This document shows positions 35,550-44,683 of a stretch of DNA of 64,000 bases, one piece after another; position 1 is the stretch's first letter; each line of letters starts with the position of its first letter. The notes under the pieces were generated by a model. It saw nothing but the letters and a program-made list of their open reading frames with translations. It was not told the DNA's origin and ran no database searches. A program made the translations under genes and the position numbers. The stretch is from NCBI RefSeq assembly GCF_000384335.2, contig NZ_KQ031382.1, forward strand, positions 1,922,001 to 1,986,000. Reading direction: 5' to 3'. Origin of the DNA: Hyphomicrobium sp. 99 (GTDB lineage: Bacteria; Pseudomonadota; Alphaproteobacteria; Rhizobiales; Hyphomicrobiaceae).

Positions 35550-37340
35550 TCAAGCAATGCCGTGGCGGAAATCGGGTTGCGACCTGAGTTCGGCGATCGT
35601 CTTACGAAGCTTCTCATTCTCGGCGCGCGCATACGCATCTGCCGCATGTTGGCCAAGCTTGACCAGCATTTCCCGCTCGTTTGAGTCGATAGCGGTGCCC
35701 GCCTCGTGGGGGCCGTAAAGGGCGACGGCATACGAGTTGACCCGGTTCGCAGCAGGAACCGCTAGGATCGGCAAATCGAGCCCCGCCGGGAAGCCGGCGT
35801 CCTTGACCGCCTCCGCGTCGAGGCTGCTCATCTCGCCCTTCCGCAGATTTTCCATCTCGCCCGCACCAAGGCTGAGATCGCGCACCGCCTTATCGTCCCA
35901 GCCCGCGCTGACGTCAAAGCGATGAAACCCGCTCTCCGTCTCTCGGAATGTTGCCGCCGACGAAAGCTTCAAGGCTCTGGCGACCCCATCCGAGAGAAGG
36001 CGATCGATCTCGCCGGCCGTCCTCGCCCGCAATATTGCACCTGCGATTTCTTGTTCTGTCTTGTCGAGCCCGCGATTGAAATAGCTGTCGGCGACCTCGA
36101 CGGACCATTCATGCAGCCGCCCTATCGCAAAGAGAACGAAGGCGCCGATGACAAGCCACGACCAGCTCGGAAGCTCGACGAGTTCGTGCAGATGCTCGGC
36201 CTGCTGATGAAGAAGCAGCGCCGGTAAGCTCGTCATCAGCGCGAGCACGGTAACGCGCCTCAGCGGTATCGCGACGTTCACGACGCGTTGGCGGCGTATG
36301 GCTTCGACGACGAAAAGGCACAAAATGCCATTGACCAGATAGATAAGCCCGACGACGTCTTCGGGCATCGCGAGCCCGCTCCAACTGGTCAGAAGCGTCG
36401 TGTACTCGTTGAGATCCGCGATGACGAATGCGGGCAGTCCGATCAGGCATCCCCACATCACCCACCGAAGACGCTGATTGTCTTTCGGCGATAGCGAGCG
36501 GCGTCTCTTCAGCAGAATGGCGACGGCCGCAACGCTCACGATAATTCCGAAGAGGATCGTTGCTCTCATCAGCAACTCGGTATGAAAACCGAAAGAGCTG
36601 CCGTAGGCCGCCATCAGCACGACCGCAACGACCGGGGTAAGCGCGAGAATGGCCTTCTCAAAACGCACCCAGTGCGGCTGAATTTCGCCGGTCGGAGCCC
36701 GCATCACGAACACGAGCAAGCCCGCATATCCCGCCGCCTGTGAAATGCTGCCAAGCGCGTTCTGCGCTAGAAGCACCAGCGGCCAGCGCTGCAACTGCGC
36801 ATAAAACTCGTACGCTTGCCCTGGATTGAACCAGATCACATAGAGGAAAAAGCCCCAAGTCATTCGACTTGGTCGCGTCCAGACCAGCCAGCCGGCCGCA
36901 AGGATAACGGCGATGCCCGCGATCTGATCGAGGATCAAAACCAGACGCGCAAACCAGTTCGTCGGACGCGGCTCGGCAATCAGCGTCAGGTCCCGAGCGC
37001 CCTGCGTCTCCGTCGGTAGGAGGTTGATGGTTGTCTGCCGTCCAGGCAGCACATATTCGTTGCCACCGACCGCCGCTATCGTGCTCGCGCAAACATACGC
37101 ATCGTAGGGTACGCAGCGCATGCGCGAGAAGTCGAGGTGATCTCCTGCGCGCACGCCGGCCTTCCAGGCAGGCGACTGAGCCTCGCTCTCGAAGGGTCCC
37201 GCAACGTCATAGATGAAGCCGTCGCTGTCGGCATAAAAACCGAACGAACCGAGCGGACGAACCACGCGCGCGAAATCCGGCACGATCATCGCGAGAGCCC
37301 AGATGAGCAGTCCGAGAAACAGCAGGCGATGACGTGTCAT
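35550..37340 (-). CDS. Multi-pass membrane protein with PDZ-like N-terminal and GAF-like C-terminal region
   Basis: The protein is 596 residues from ATG 37340. Residues 4-24 form a first membrane segment. About residues 50-125 are a periplasmic stretch with a PDZ-like loop (AWKAGVRAGDHLDF). About residues 130-420 hold eight or so membrane helices. From about 430 to 580 lies a soluble region resembling a GAF fold (ILRARTAGEIDRLLSDGVAR, then AGLDLPILAVPAANRVNSYA), ending in a short Glu/Lys helix. No kinase, cyclase or helix-turn-helix domain is present. It looks like a membrane sensor without an output domain; function unknown. A longer frame to 37718 is rejected as unsupported. Confidence 0.7.
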   Translation of the reverse strand: MTRHRLLFLGLLIWALAMIVPDFARVVRPLGSFGFYADSDGFIYDVAGPFESEAQSPAWKAGVRAGDHLDFSRMRCVPYDAYVCASTIAAVGGNEYVLPGRQTTINLLPTETQGARDLTLIAEPRPTNWFARLVLILDQIAGIAVILAAGWLVWTRPSRMTWGFFLYVIWFNPGQAYEFYAQLQRWPLVLLAQNALGSISQAAGYAGLLVFVMRAPTGEIQPHWVRFEKAILALTPVVAVVLMAAYGSSFGFHTELLMRATILFGIIVSVAAVAILLKRRRSLSPKDNQRLRWVMWGCLIGLPAFVIADLNEYTTLLTSWSGLAMPEDVVGLIYLVNGILCLFVVEAIRRQRVVNVAIPLRRVTVLALMTSLPALLLHQQAEHLHELVELPSWSWLVIGAFVLFAIGRLHEWSVEVADSYFNRGLDKTEQEIAGAILRARTAGEIDRLLSDGVARALKLSSAATFRETESGFHRFDVSAGWDDKAVRDLSLGAGEMENLRKGEMSSLDAEAVKDAGFPAGLDLPILAVPAANRVNSYAVALYGPHEAGTAIDSNEREMLVKLGQHAADAYARAENEKLRKTIAELRSQPDFRHGIA

Positions 37341-37561
37341 GGCATTAGCCCAGACAATAGGTCCGTTGTTGCATGGATGCTTGCCGGCCCTTCGGCGCTT
37401 CACGGCGATGGTAAGATGCCGACGGTGCAGACAGCAAGGCAGTGCAGAACTTCCCGTTGCGATGGAGTTAACAGTTTTCCGGCCGCCGGTTAAATGATCA
37501 GTCTTCCGTCGCATTACGGAATCTTGTGCGCTGACCAGTTCAAGAACGGAGAAACTCCAGA

Positions 37562-38275
37562 ATGGAAATGCACTTACACCCGACCGCGCTCGATGTGGGG
37601 CTGCGTCTCGTACTGACGCTGGCGGCGTGCATCTTGGTTGGTCTGAACAGGGAGAGCGCCAGTCACAGCGCGGGGCTGCGCACCACAGTCCTGGTCGGCC
37701 TTGCCGCCTGCATCGCAATGACCCAATCCAATATCTTGCTCGGTCTCACAGGCAAGACGCAGGACATGTTCACGACCATGGACGTGATGCGTCTGCCCCT
37801 CGGCATTCTCACGGGCGTGGGCTTCATCGGCGGCGGCGTCATTTTGAAACGCGCGAATTTGGTGTCGGGCGTCACGACCGCGGCGACGATCTGGGCGGTG
37901 AGTGTCATCGGCATCTGCTTTGGCGGTGGCCAGCTGGTGCTCGGCTGCGCTGGGACGGCTTTGATTGTTCTGACGCTAACAGTGCTCCGTCGGATCGATG
38001 TCCGCATCCCCCGTGACCAGCGGGGGCAGCTCGTCGTTGCGTCGGCTGCAGAAGGCCCCCCGTTTCCAGACATGGTCGAGCTTTTACGCGGCTCGGGCGT
38101 CCATGCCCGATTGCTGGGCTTCAGCCACGTCGCACAACCCAAACGGACTCTTCTGACGTTCGATCTCCGCTGGAGGCAGCCCGAAATCGAAGAGCCTTCA
38201 CTCGACTTTTTGAAAAATCTCCAGCCTGCCTATGAAGTGCGATCGTTCGAGGTGATCAAGGAGGCAATGCACTGA
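37562..38275 (+). CDS. MgtC/SapB family membrane protein
   Basis: A 237-residue membrane protein. The N-terminal MgtC domain has LVLTLAACILVGLNRESASH, AGLRTTVLVGLAACIAM, PLGILTGVGFIGGGVILKR and VSGVTTAATIWAVSVIGICF, the family signature helices, and a C-terminal soluble region of about 85 residues. MgtC proteins help growth at low Mg2+ and modulate ATP synthase or membrane potential in pathogens; here it is probably a general ion-homeostasis protein. No mgtC leader ORF or ribosome-stalling leader is visible in the 220 bases before it. Confidence 0.87.
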   Translation: MEMHLHPTALDVGLRLVLTLAACILVGLNRESASHSAGLRTTVLVGLAACIAMTQSNILLGLTGKTQDMFTTMDVMRLPLGILTGVGFIGGGVILKRANLVSGVTTAATIWAVSVIGICFGGGQLVLGCAGTALIVLTLTVLRRIDVRIPRDQRGQLVVASAAEGPPFPDMVELLRGSGVHARLLGFSHVAQPKRTLLTFDLRWRQPEIEEPSLDFLKNLQPAYEVRSFEVIKEAMH

Positions 38276-38317
38276 ACGCACGCGTCCCTTGGCGCAAATC
38301 GCAACGAAACATCGCAA

Positions 38318-40699
38318 CTAACCGATGTTGGTGTGGCGAAGCCGAAGCGCATTCGCAATCACGCTCACGGACGACAGCGCCATCGCCGCGGCTGCGATGA
38401 TCGGAGAGAGAAGCAATCCGAAGACCGGGTACAGAATGCCCGCAGCAATCGGCACGCCCGCCGCGTTATAGACGAACGCGAAGAACAGGTTCTGCCGGAT
38501 GTTCGACATCGTCGCTTCCGAGAGTTGCCGCGCTCGCGCGATCCCTTCCAGGTCGCCTTTGACCAGCGTAATGCCGGCGCTTTCGATGGCAACGTCCGTG
38601 CCGGTTCCCATCGCAATGCCGACGTCGGCCGCCGCAAGCGCCGGCGCATCGTTGACGCCGTCTCCAGCCATCGCCACCGCGCGACCCTTGCGCCTGAGTT
38701 CAGCGACGAAATTGGCTTTTTCCTCGGGCAGCACGTCGGCCTTCACGTCGTCGATGCCGAGCTTGGCGGCAACAGCTTTGGCCGTTGTCACGTTGTCACC
38801 CGTGAGCATGATGACGCGCACGCCGTCTGCCTTGAGCTTCCGGACCGCTGATAGCGTCGTCGCCTTGATCGGATCGGCAACCGCAATGATGCCAGCGGCT
38901 TTGCCATCAATAGCGACGTAGACAGCCGTCGCGCCGTCGCCGCGAAGCTTTTCAGCATCTAAGCCAAGAGCCGACGTATCGATACCAGCCTCGTCGAAGA
39001 TCGTTCGGTTGCCGATGACGACTTTGCGATTGTCGATGACACCGGACACGCCCTTGCCCGAGGGAGAAGCGAAATCGCGAACATCCGACAATGCGATGTT
39101 GCGCTCCCGCGCCGCCATGACGATGGCCGCACCGAGCGGATGCTCGCTCGCCTGCTCGAGACTGGCCGCGAGCCTCAGAAGATCGGTTTCGCTGATCGAC
39201 GACGCCGTGCGGATCGCCGTCACCTTCGGCTTGCCTTCTGTCAGCGTGCCGGTCTTGTCGACGACGAGCGTATCGATTTTCTCCATGCGTTCGAGCGCTT
39301 CGGCATTCTTGATCAGCACGCCGGACTGCGCGCCACGGCCGACGCCCACCATGATCGACATCGGCGTCGCGAGACCAAGCGCACACGGACAGGCGATAAT
39401 GAGCACGGAGACAGCCGCGACGAGCGCGTAGGAGAAACGCGGCTCGGGGCCGAACGTCATCCAGGCGGCGAACGCAAGTACCGCAACCGCGATGACGAGC
39501 GGCACGAACCATCCAGCAACTTGGTCGGCGAGGCGCTGAATGGGTGCACGGCTGCGCTGGGCTTCGGCGACCATCTGTACGATGCGCGCGAGCATCGTAT
39601 CGCGGCCAACCTTTTCGGCTCGAACGATGAGCGCGCCTGATCCGTTGATCGTGCCGCCGATGACTTTTGCTCCAACGCTCTTCGAAACGGGCAGCGGCTC
39701 GCCCGTCACCATCGATTCATCGACATTGCTTTTGCCATCGACGACGCTGCCGTCGACGGCAATGCGCTCGCCGGGGCGAACGCGCAGGCGGTCGCCGGCA
39801 ATGATCTCGTCGATCTGAACCTCTTCGTCCGAGCCATCGGGCTTGAGAAGTCGCGCCGTCTTCGGAGCCAGATTGAGAAGCGCACGAATGGCGCCGCTCG
39901 TTTGCTCGCGCGCCCGAAGCTCCAAGACCTGTCCGAAGAGGACGAGCACAGTGATGACGGCGGCAGACTCGAAGTAAACCGGAACGGCACCGTGCATTCC
40001 TCGAAGCGACTCCGGAAAAATACCGGGGAACAGCGTCGCGACAACGCTATAGATCCACGCGACACCGGTCCCGAGCGCAATCAACGTGAACATGTTGAGG
40101 TTCCGCGTCTCGAGCGATTTCCAGCCGCGCTCGAAGAACGGAAATCCCGCCCAGAGGACGACAGGCGTCGCCAGCGCGAACTGCACCCAGTTCGATACAG
40201 TCGGACTGATGATGTGATGCAGATTGAAAAGATGGCTGCCCATCTCGAGGATGAAAACGGGAATGGCAAGTGCCGCCCCGATCCACAGCCGCCGCGTCAT
40301 GTCCTGAAGCTCGGCATTGGGTTCTGCTTCAGCGGTGACGAGCTCAGGCTCGAGCGCCATACCGCAGATCGGGCACGAGCCTGGGCCGACCTGCCGGATT
40401 TCGGGATGCATCGGGCATGTGTAGATAGTGCCTGCGGGAACCGGCTCGGCCTTTGCGGTTTCGGGCTTCAGGAATTTGACGGGGTCGGCGACGAACTTGG
40501 TTCGGCATCCCGCGCAGCAGAAGTAATAGGTCTTACCGTCGTAATCGGCGCTGTGCTTCGCCGTGCTCGGATCGACGTTCATCCCGCATACCGGGTCTTT
40601 CACGTCGCTCGTGTGTTTGTGCGCAGCATGATTGTGCGAACAGCAGCTCTTCGCAGGAATGCTCGGCTCAGATCTTGTTCTCGGCTCGTCGGCGGCCAT
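38318..40699 (-). CDS. copA: Copper-translocating P-type ATPase with YHS and heavy-metal-binding N-terminal domains
   Basis: A P1B ATPase that exports Cu(I). Residues 18-30 are Cys/His-rich, 33-76 form a YHS domain ([10 protein letters not shown], then [11 protein letters not shown]) and 92-118 a CPMHPE...CPICGM heavy-metal-binding segment, in place of HMA domains. The membrane CPC motif is C437-P-C439 ([12 protein letters not shown]). The phosphorylated Asp481 is in DKTGTLTEG, and [20 protein letters not shown] is intact. The start has an AGGAGA site 7 bases upstream. A CsoR-type repressor is divergent, and the shared operator lies in the 90-base gap. Ag(I) or other monovalent substrates are possible. 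Confidence 0.92.
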   Translation of the reverse strand: MAADEPRTRSEPSIPAKSCCSHNHAAHKHTSDVKDPVCGMNVDPSTAKHSADYDGKTYYFCCAGCRTKFVADPVKFLKPETAKAEPVPAGTIYTCPMHPEIRQVGPGSCPICGMALEPELVTAEAEPNAELQDMTRRLWIGAALAIPVFILEMGSHLFNLHHIISPTVSNWVQFALATPVVLWAGFPFFERGWKSLETRNLNMFTLIALGTGVAWIYSVVATLFPGIFPESLRGMHGAVPVYFESAAVITVLVLFGQVLELRAREQTSGAIRALLNLAPKTARLLKPDGSDEEVQIDEIIAGDRLRVRPGERIAVDGSVVDGKSNVDESMVTGEPLPVSKSVGAKVIGGTINGSGALIVRAEKVGRDTMLARIVQMVAEAQRSRAPIQRLADQVAGWFVPLVIAVAVLAFAAWMTFGPEPRFSYALVAAVSVLIIACPCALGLATPMSIMVGVGRGAQSGVLIKNAEALERMEKIDTLVVDKTGTLTEGKPKVTAIRTASSISETDLLRLAASLEQASEHPLGAAIVMAARERNIALSDVRDFASPSGKGVSGVIDNRKVVIGNRTIFDEAGIDTSALGLDAEKLRGDGATAVYVAIDGKAAGIIAVADPIKATTLSAVRKLKADGVRVIMLTGDNVTTAKAVAAKLGIDDVKADVLPEEKANFVAELRRKGRAVAMAGDGVNDAPALAAADVGIAMGTGTDVAIESAGITLVKGDLEGIARARQLSEATMSNIRQNLFFAFVYNAAGVPIAAGILYPVFGLLLSPIIAAAAMALSSVSVIANALRLRHTNIG

Positions 40700-40753
40700 G
40701 ATGCAATTCTCCTGCTGAACTCGGGCAGCGGTCGCCGGAGTTCATTGACGCAT

Positions 40754-40782
40754 TTGACAGATATACCCCCATAGGGTATACG
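40754..40782 (+). promoter_or_regulatory. csoR promoter with CsoR operator inside it
   Basis: A -35 box TTGACA (40754-40759) and a -10 box TATACG (40777-40782) are separated by exactly 17 bases. The spacer and -10 contain the operator TATACCC-CCATA-GGGTATA (40762-40780). The -10 end is 7 bases before the csoR ATG at 40790, so the transcript start would coincide with or lie next to the ATG, implying a leaderless mRNA. Confidence 0.78.
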
Positions 40783-40786
40783 TCAA
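40758..40786 (-). promoter_or_regulatory. Divergent copA promoter overlapping the same operator
   Basis: On the - strand TTGACG (40786-40781) and TATCTG (40763-40758) are spaced by 17 bases, with the operator between them. This promoter faces the copper ATPase gene, whose ATG is at 40699. CsoR bound to apo operator would block both transcripts; Cu(I) would release it. Confidence 0.72.
40762..40780. promoter_or_regulatory. CsoR operator TATACCC-N5-GGGTATA
   Basis: A 19-base inverted repeat with G/C-rich half sites and AT-rich ends, the known CsoR operator type. It lies in the middle of the divergent copA/csoR gap and overlaps both promoters. The adjacent CsoR gene makes it a confident call. 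Confidence 0.85.
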
Positions 40787-40789
40787 GTC

Positions 40790-41065
40790 ATGGAGAAAGA
40801 TACAAAAGCCGCCTGTCTCAAGCGCCTCAACCGCATCGAGGGCCAAGTTCGCGGCCTTGCAAAGATGGTGGAGGAGGGCCGCTATTGCATCGATGTCGTG
40901 ACGCAGATTTCCGCCGTTCGCGCAGCGCTTCGGCGCGTTGAGGAAGAAGTTCTGCGCGATCACGTCGCCCATTGCGTCGAGCATGCGATCGCGAGCGGCG
41001 ACACAGCCGATCAGCGCCGCAAGGTGGCCGAGTTGTTGGACGTGCTCGCGCGAACCTCCCGTTGA
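40790..41065 (+). CDS. csoR: CsoR/RcnR-family copper-sensing transcriptional repressor
   Basis: A 91-residue all-helical repressor. The sequence begins MEKDTKAACLKRLNRIEGQV, and the metal-site pattern is Cys in GRYCIDVVTQ (residue about 33) and His-Cys in DHVAHCVEHA (residues about 59-62). That C-x(n)-H-x3-C arrangement is the Cu(I)-binding triad of CsoR. It is divergent from the copper ATPase and has its own operator in the gap. The transcript is probably leaderless. Confidence 0.9.
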   Translation: MEKDTKAACLKRLNRIEGQVRGLAKMVEEGRYCIDVVTQISAVRAALRRVEEEVLRDHVAHCVEHAIASGDTADQRRKVAELLDVLARTSR

Positions 41066-41312
41066 GCCGCAAAGAACCGACAAATAAGGCAGCCAGGAAC
41101 GCGTATTGATCAGCGCGAATTCTCCTGCATCCGCTCACCTAACATCTTTTAGAACTTCGAGTTTCGTAACGCGATTTGTAATCCGGTGCGCACACGCTGC
41201 CATCGGTTTGCCACGCCAATGACCACATCCCGCGAGAAGCTCCAGCCATGGAACCGGACAGGCTTCCTTAGTGTTGGCCGGAAACGAATAAGTGATGGGT
41301 GCGCGGGGTTCT

Positions 41313-42380
41313 ATGAAAGCCATTCTATTAGTAATCACTGCAGTGTCGGCGATGGCCGGCGCTTCGAGCCACGCCTTCGCGCAGCAATGGGATCCTTGGG
41401 ACGGTCCGCGGCGGCCGCCCGTACAAGTCTTTCCTGGCGACGATGATCCCTATGCCGATCCGCGGGACGACCGTTACTCGACCAATCGCTACTTCGATAA
41501 CCGCGAAGGACCCCGCGTCGACAATCGCTCCGATTATCGCGATGATGATCCGAGAAGATACGATCCGCGATACAATGGCGGTCCCGACTATGGCGACGAC
41601 GATGATCGCGTTGGTCCACGTTATCGCGATGCCCGGCCCATCGATCGCGGCTACGTCAACGCGCCCCGGGATAATTACCCGCGTTACGGTGCACGCGATG
41701 ACTACGGCGCCTGGGATGCGGCCCCATCTGCTGACGACGAAGCTCGCCTCAGCAAGACGCCTGGGACCAACGGCGGCGATAAGCCGAACATCAGGCCGGT
41801 TGCGCCTCCGCAGGTGGCGTTCAGCGGACCTTACGCGCCGGGCTCGATCGTAATCGATACCAGCGCCCGCAAACTCTATTACGTGCTGAGTTCAACCTCG
41901 GCCTATGCCTATTCGATAGGGGTCGGCCGCCAGGGGTTCACGTGGACGGGCAAGGAAAAGGTTTCGCGCATTGCCGATTGGCCGGACTGGTATCCGCCGG
42001 CTGACATGCGGCAGAGAAAGCCAGAGCTCCCCGTCCGAATGCTCGGCGGTATCCGCAATCCATTGGGCGCAAAAGCCATCTATCTCGGCAATACGCTCTA
42101 CCGCATTCACGGCACGAACGATCCGAAATCGATCGGTAAGGCGGAATCCTCGGGCTGCTTCCGCATGCTGAACGAGAACGTCTTGCATCTTGCGACGCTC
42201 GTGCGCCCCGGAACCGAGGTTACCGTCGTACGCTCGCTCGGCAACAAGATTGCGTCGAACGCGAAGTCGTCCACATCGCGCGCTCGAACCGAAAAAACCA
42301 CGTCACCGCCGCGAACGGTTGCCCGCGACGCAGTTCCTCGAGATGACGACGATTACGATCCCTACAACGGGTGGCACTAG
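41313..42380 (+). CDS. L,D-transpeptidase (YkuD) with a long disordered linker
   Basis: A secreted cell-wall enzyme that forms 3-3 cross-links or attaches proteins to peptidoglycan. Residues 1-24 are a signal peptide (AILLVITAVSAMAGASSHAF). Residues about 26-170 are a charged, Asp/Arg/Tyr/Pro-rich stretch. The YkuD domain covers about residues 175-307; the active site is Cys282 in AESSGCFRMLNENV with His266 in YRIHGTND. A Ser/Thr/Arg-rich tail of about 50 residues follows. The ATG at 41313 fits the signal peptide. The stop codon shares the CTAG palindrome with the convergent cupin gene. Confidence 0.9.
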   Translation: MKAILLVITAVSAMAGASSHAFAQQWDPWDGPRRPPVQVFPGDDDPYADPRDDRYSTNRYFDNREGPRVDNRSDYRDDDPRRYDPRYNGGPDYGDDDDRVGPRYRDARPIDRGYVNAPRDNYPRYGARDDYGAWDAAPSADDEARLSKTPGTNGGDKPNIRPVAPPQVAFSGPYAPGSIVIDTSARKLYYVLSSTSAYAYSIGVGRQGFTWTGKEKVSRIADWPDWYPPADMRQRKPELPVRMLGGIRNPLGAKAIYLGNTLYRIHGTNDPKSIGKAESSGCFRMLNENVLHLATLVRPGTEVTVVRSLGNKIASNAKSSTSRARTEKTTSPPRTVARDAVPRDDDDYDPYNGWH

Positions 42381-42832
42381 CCGCCTTGCGCGGAGTGGAG
42401 GGCCTTGAACTCCGCCATGCCGAGCGTTGCGACGGTATTGAGGTTGTCATCGAGGATCTCATAAACGAGATCTCCGACGTTGCGATTGCTGAAGAAGGCA
42501 ATCACATCCTGGTCGCCGCCACCTTCGCGATGCGGCTCGCCATCGGCGGTTCCGGAAACGTAGGCGCCGGTCGGCCGAACTTCCTTCAACTCTCCGTTGG
42601 GGCGGTAAATGCGCAGCTCTCCGCTGAGCGTCAGCGTGATGTAATCCGCTTTGTGCCGGTGCAACGCGATCTGCGAATTGGCGTCGAACTTGAACAGGAT
42701 ATCGACGATGCGCTTTTCCTCATCGACAGCGCAGATATGGTACGCGAGGTGCGGAAATCCTTCGAGCGTGTACCACTTGATGAGCTCATCGAAGGGAACT
42801 GCTGCCGCAGGCGTTGCGTGCAGGATGTTCAT
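42377..42832 (-). CDS. Cupin domain protein
   Basis: A 151-residue single-domain cupin with an N-terminal helix, then the first cupin motif region KFDANSQIALHRHKADYITL (two His and one Glu/Asp-like ligand set incomplete), and the second motif GEPHREGGGDQDVIAFF. Such proteins bind metal or sugar-like ligands; anti-sigma ChrR-type members share the layout. The ATG at 42832 has a GGGGAG Shine-Dalgarno. An extended frame to 42898 is unsupported. Function unknown. Confidence 0.72.
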   Translation of the reverse strand: MNILHATPAAAVPFDELIKWYTLEGFPHLAYHICAVDEEKRIVDILFKFDANSQIALHRHKADYITLTLSGELRIYRPNGELKEVRPTGAYVSGTADGEPHREGGGDQDVIAFFSNRNVGDLVYEILDDNLNTVATLGMAEFKALHSAQGG

Positions 42833-42972
42833 GGTTGCTACTCCCCGTTTCCGTTTTCGATATGCGCACGCATCGATGGTCCTGTTCCATAACGCCATCG
42901 TGACTTGAAGGCCGTTCTACCGCTTGCCATTTTGCGCCAGTTTCGAACGAATCTTTGGGCACGGCGACAGAT

Positions 42973-43986
42973 ATGGCACCTCGTCTTTCCGGCGTTACCA
43001 GAGCGAGTTCTCTTGGTCCCATAAGCACGTTCATGAAGGACCAGGGTGGCTCGATCGAACGGGTCCTTCGCAAGGTCGATCTGCCTTACGCAATTCTTGA
43101 ACAACGGGAATTGATCGTTCCTCTTCGCGAGCAGTTTCGCCTGCTCGAGAGGGCGGCTCGCGAGACGGGCGACCCATATTTCGGCGCCCGGCTCGGCCAA
43201 GCTGTGAAGAGCGAAGACCTGAGTGCCTTCGGTGCTTGGGTATGTAAGGCAGGCACGCTCGGCGACGCGATGAAGCGCGCCCATGTGGGCCTCAACGCGA
43301 TGTTGCAGACATCGACCGTCTTGACCGTCTCGTTAAACGGATCGCGCGTGCGCTGGTCGATAGAATTCATCGAACCGGAGACCGAGGGGCGTCACCATAA
43401 CGAGTTTCTCGCATTGGGATACGCGATGGACATCGTCCGCGTCTACGCTGGGCGACGGTGGACGCCGGACGTCGTAAGGACGGCCCTTCCGTCCGGATCG
43501 CCCCGCGCGCCGCTCGAAGACATTTTCGGGGCAAACATATCACACGGTCATGCAGTGCCGGCGATTGAGTTCAGTGCCTCGCTTCTCGGGAATACGATAT
43601 TCTCGGGCGTATTGGCGCCCGCTGAGGTCACGGAAAGCTGCGAACCTCCCGTTCCGCGCCAAAGCGACGTTCTCTCCACCACGGCCGCAGTGATCGAGCT
43701 TGCTTTACACGAGGGTTATCCTCGCATCGACTGGGTCGCTGCCAAGCTCGGGACCACGCCTCGATCGCTGCAACGCCGCTTGAGCCAACACGGAACGTCA
43801 TTCGCCGATCTGGTCGATGAACTCCTCTTACGCCACGCGAAAAGGCTGCTGCGGGGGAGTACGGTGCCTGTCACCGACATTGCAATACAGCTCGGATATT
43901 CCGACCCCGCTCATTTTACCCGCGCATTTCGCAGATGGACGGGAGAGTCGCCGAGTGCGTATCGGCACGCAGCGTCTGGCGGTTGA
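42973..43986 (+). CDS. AraC family transcriptional regulator (OruR-like)
   Basis: About 337 residues. The N-terminal 230 residues form an arabinose-binding-like domain of the OruR/ArgR type, including VDLPYAILEQRELIVPLREQ and RHHNEFLALGYAMDI. The C-terminal two-helix-turn-helix DNA-binding domain has RIDWVAAKLGTTPRSLQRRL and VTDIAIQLGYSDPAHFTRAF, the standard second signature. It is divergent from the cupin gene (140-base gap), which it may control. ATG 42973 is chosen; TTG 42955 is an alternative. Confidence 0.87.
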   Translation: MAPRLSGVTRASSLGPISTFMKDQGGSIERVLRKVDLPYAILEQRELIVPLREQFRLLERAARETGDPYFGARLGQAVKSEDLSAFGAWVCKAGTLGDAMKRAHVGLNAMLQTSTVLTVSLNGSRVRWSIEFIEPETEGRHHNEFLALGYAMDIVRVYAGRRWTPDVVRTALPSGSPRAPLEDIFGANISHGHAVPAIEFSASLLGNTIFSGVLAPAEVTESCEPPVPRQSDVLSTTAAVIELALHEGYPRIDWVAAKLGTTPRSLQRRLSQHGTSFADLVDELLLRHAKRLLRGSTVPVTDIAIQLGYSDPAHFTRAFRRWTGESPSAYRHAASGG

Positions 43987-43988
43987 GT

Positions 43989-44492
43989 TCACGCGCCTTT
44001 CGACGTCTCGCCGTCCTTGCTCCAGGTCGTGAACGGTGAGCGAGCGAGGCTCGAGTTTTCGTAGCGCGGGTCGTTGGTCACCTCGTCGCCAACCCAAGGC
44101 GGAAGCGTGATCGCTTGATCAGCGCTCTCGAGTTCGATCTCGGCGAGAACCAAGCCCGCATTCGCCCCCTCGAAAACGTCGACGGTCCAGATGTTGCCCT
44201 CGAAAGGAACGTCGTAGCGAACCTTCCTGATCGGAGTTTCGACGCTGAACTGCCGTATCATCTCGGCGGCATCCGACTTCGGGATCTTGTATTCGAATTC
44301 CTGGCGCGACAGCGCACCCGTCGCATTCGCGCTCTTCAACGTGATGTATGCGTTGTCTCCGAAAATGCGCACACGCGCTTTCACGAGCGGCGTCCGCGCG
44401 AAATAACCCTGCTCGATGGGCGCGGAACCGATCTCCGATCGCCGCCAGGCGTCATCGCGTACAATGTATTTTCGTTCAATCTCGATTGCCAT
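43989..44492 (-). CDS. CYTH domain protein (adenylate cyclase/inorganic triphosphatase-like)
   Basis: A 167-residue CYTH tunnel-fold protein. The N-terminal signature AIEIERKYIV contains the EXEXK metal/phosphate motif, and later strands have VRIFGDNAYITLKS and VDVFEGANAGLVLAEIELES. Members hydrolyse inorganic triphosphate or act as class IV cyclases; the short form here is more likely a triphosphatase. ATG 44492 has a GGAGAT Shine-Dalgarno. The gene is convergent with the AraC gene, with only two bases between their stops. Confidence 0.85.
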   Translation of the reverse strand: MAIEIERKYIVRDDAWRRSEIGSAPIEQGYFARTPLVKARVRIFGDNAYITLKSANATGALSRQEFEYKIPKSDAAEMIRQFSVETPIRKVRYDVPFEGNIWTVDVFEGANAGLVLAEIELESADQAITLPPWVGDEVTNDPRYENSSLARSPFTTWSKDGETSKGA

Positions 44493-44683
44493 TCGATCTC
44501 CGCCGCAGAGCAGGCACCTCGGACAAGTGGGACGCCCGACGCCGAAATCCACATGTACCTCGTGTATACGAAGTTAACGTATCATCGCGCTACCCGCGAT
44601 GTATGTTGCTCCAATGAATACAAATAGCCCTGAAATCGATTTAGCTTCGGCGACAAGCGAACAGAGCCAACTGGATTGGTCCC

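Noticed and set aside
37341..37718. N-terminal extension of the PDZ/GAF-like membrane protein
   Set aside because: The upstream 126 codons are Arg/Cys/Pro-rich, have no ribosome-binding site and overlap the MgtC start region; ATG 37340 directly precedes a membrane segment.
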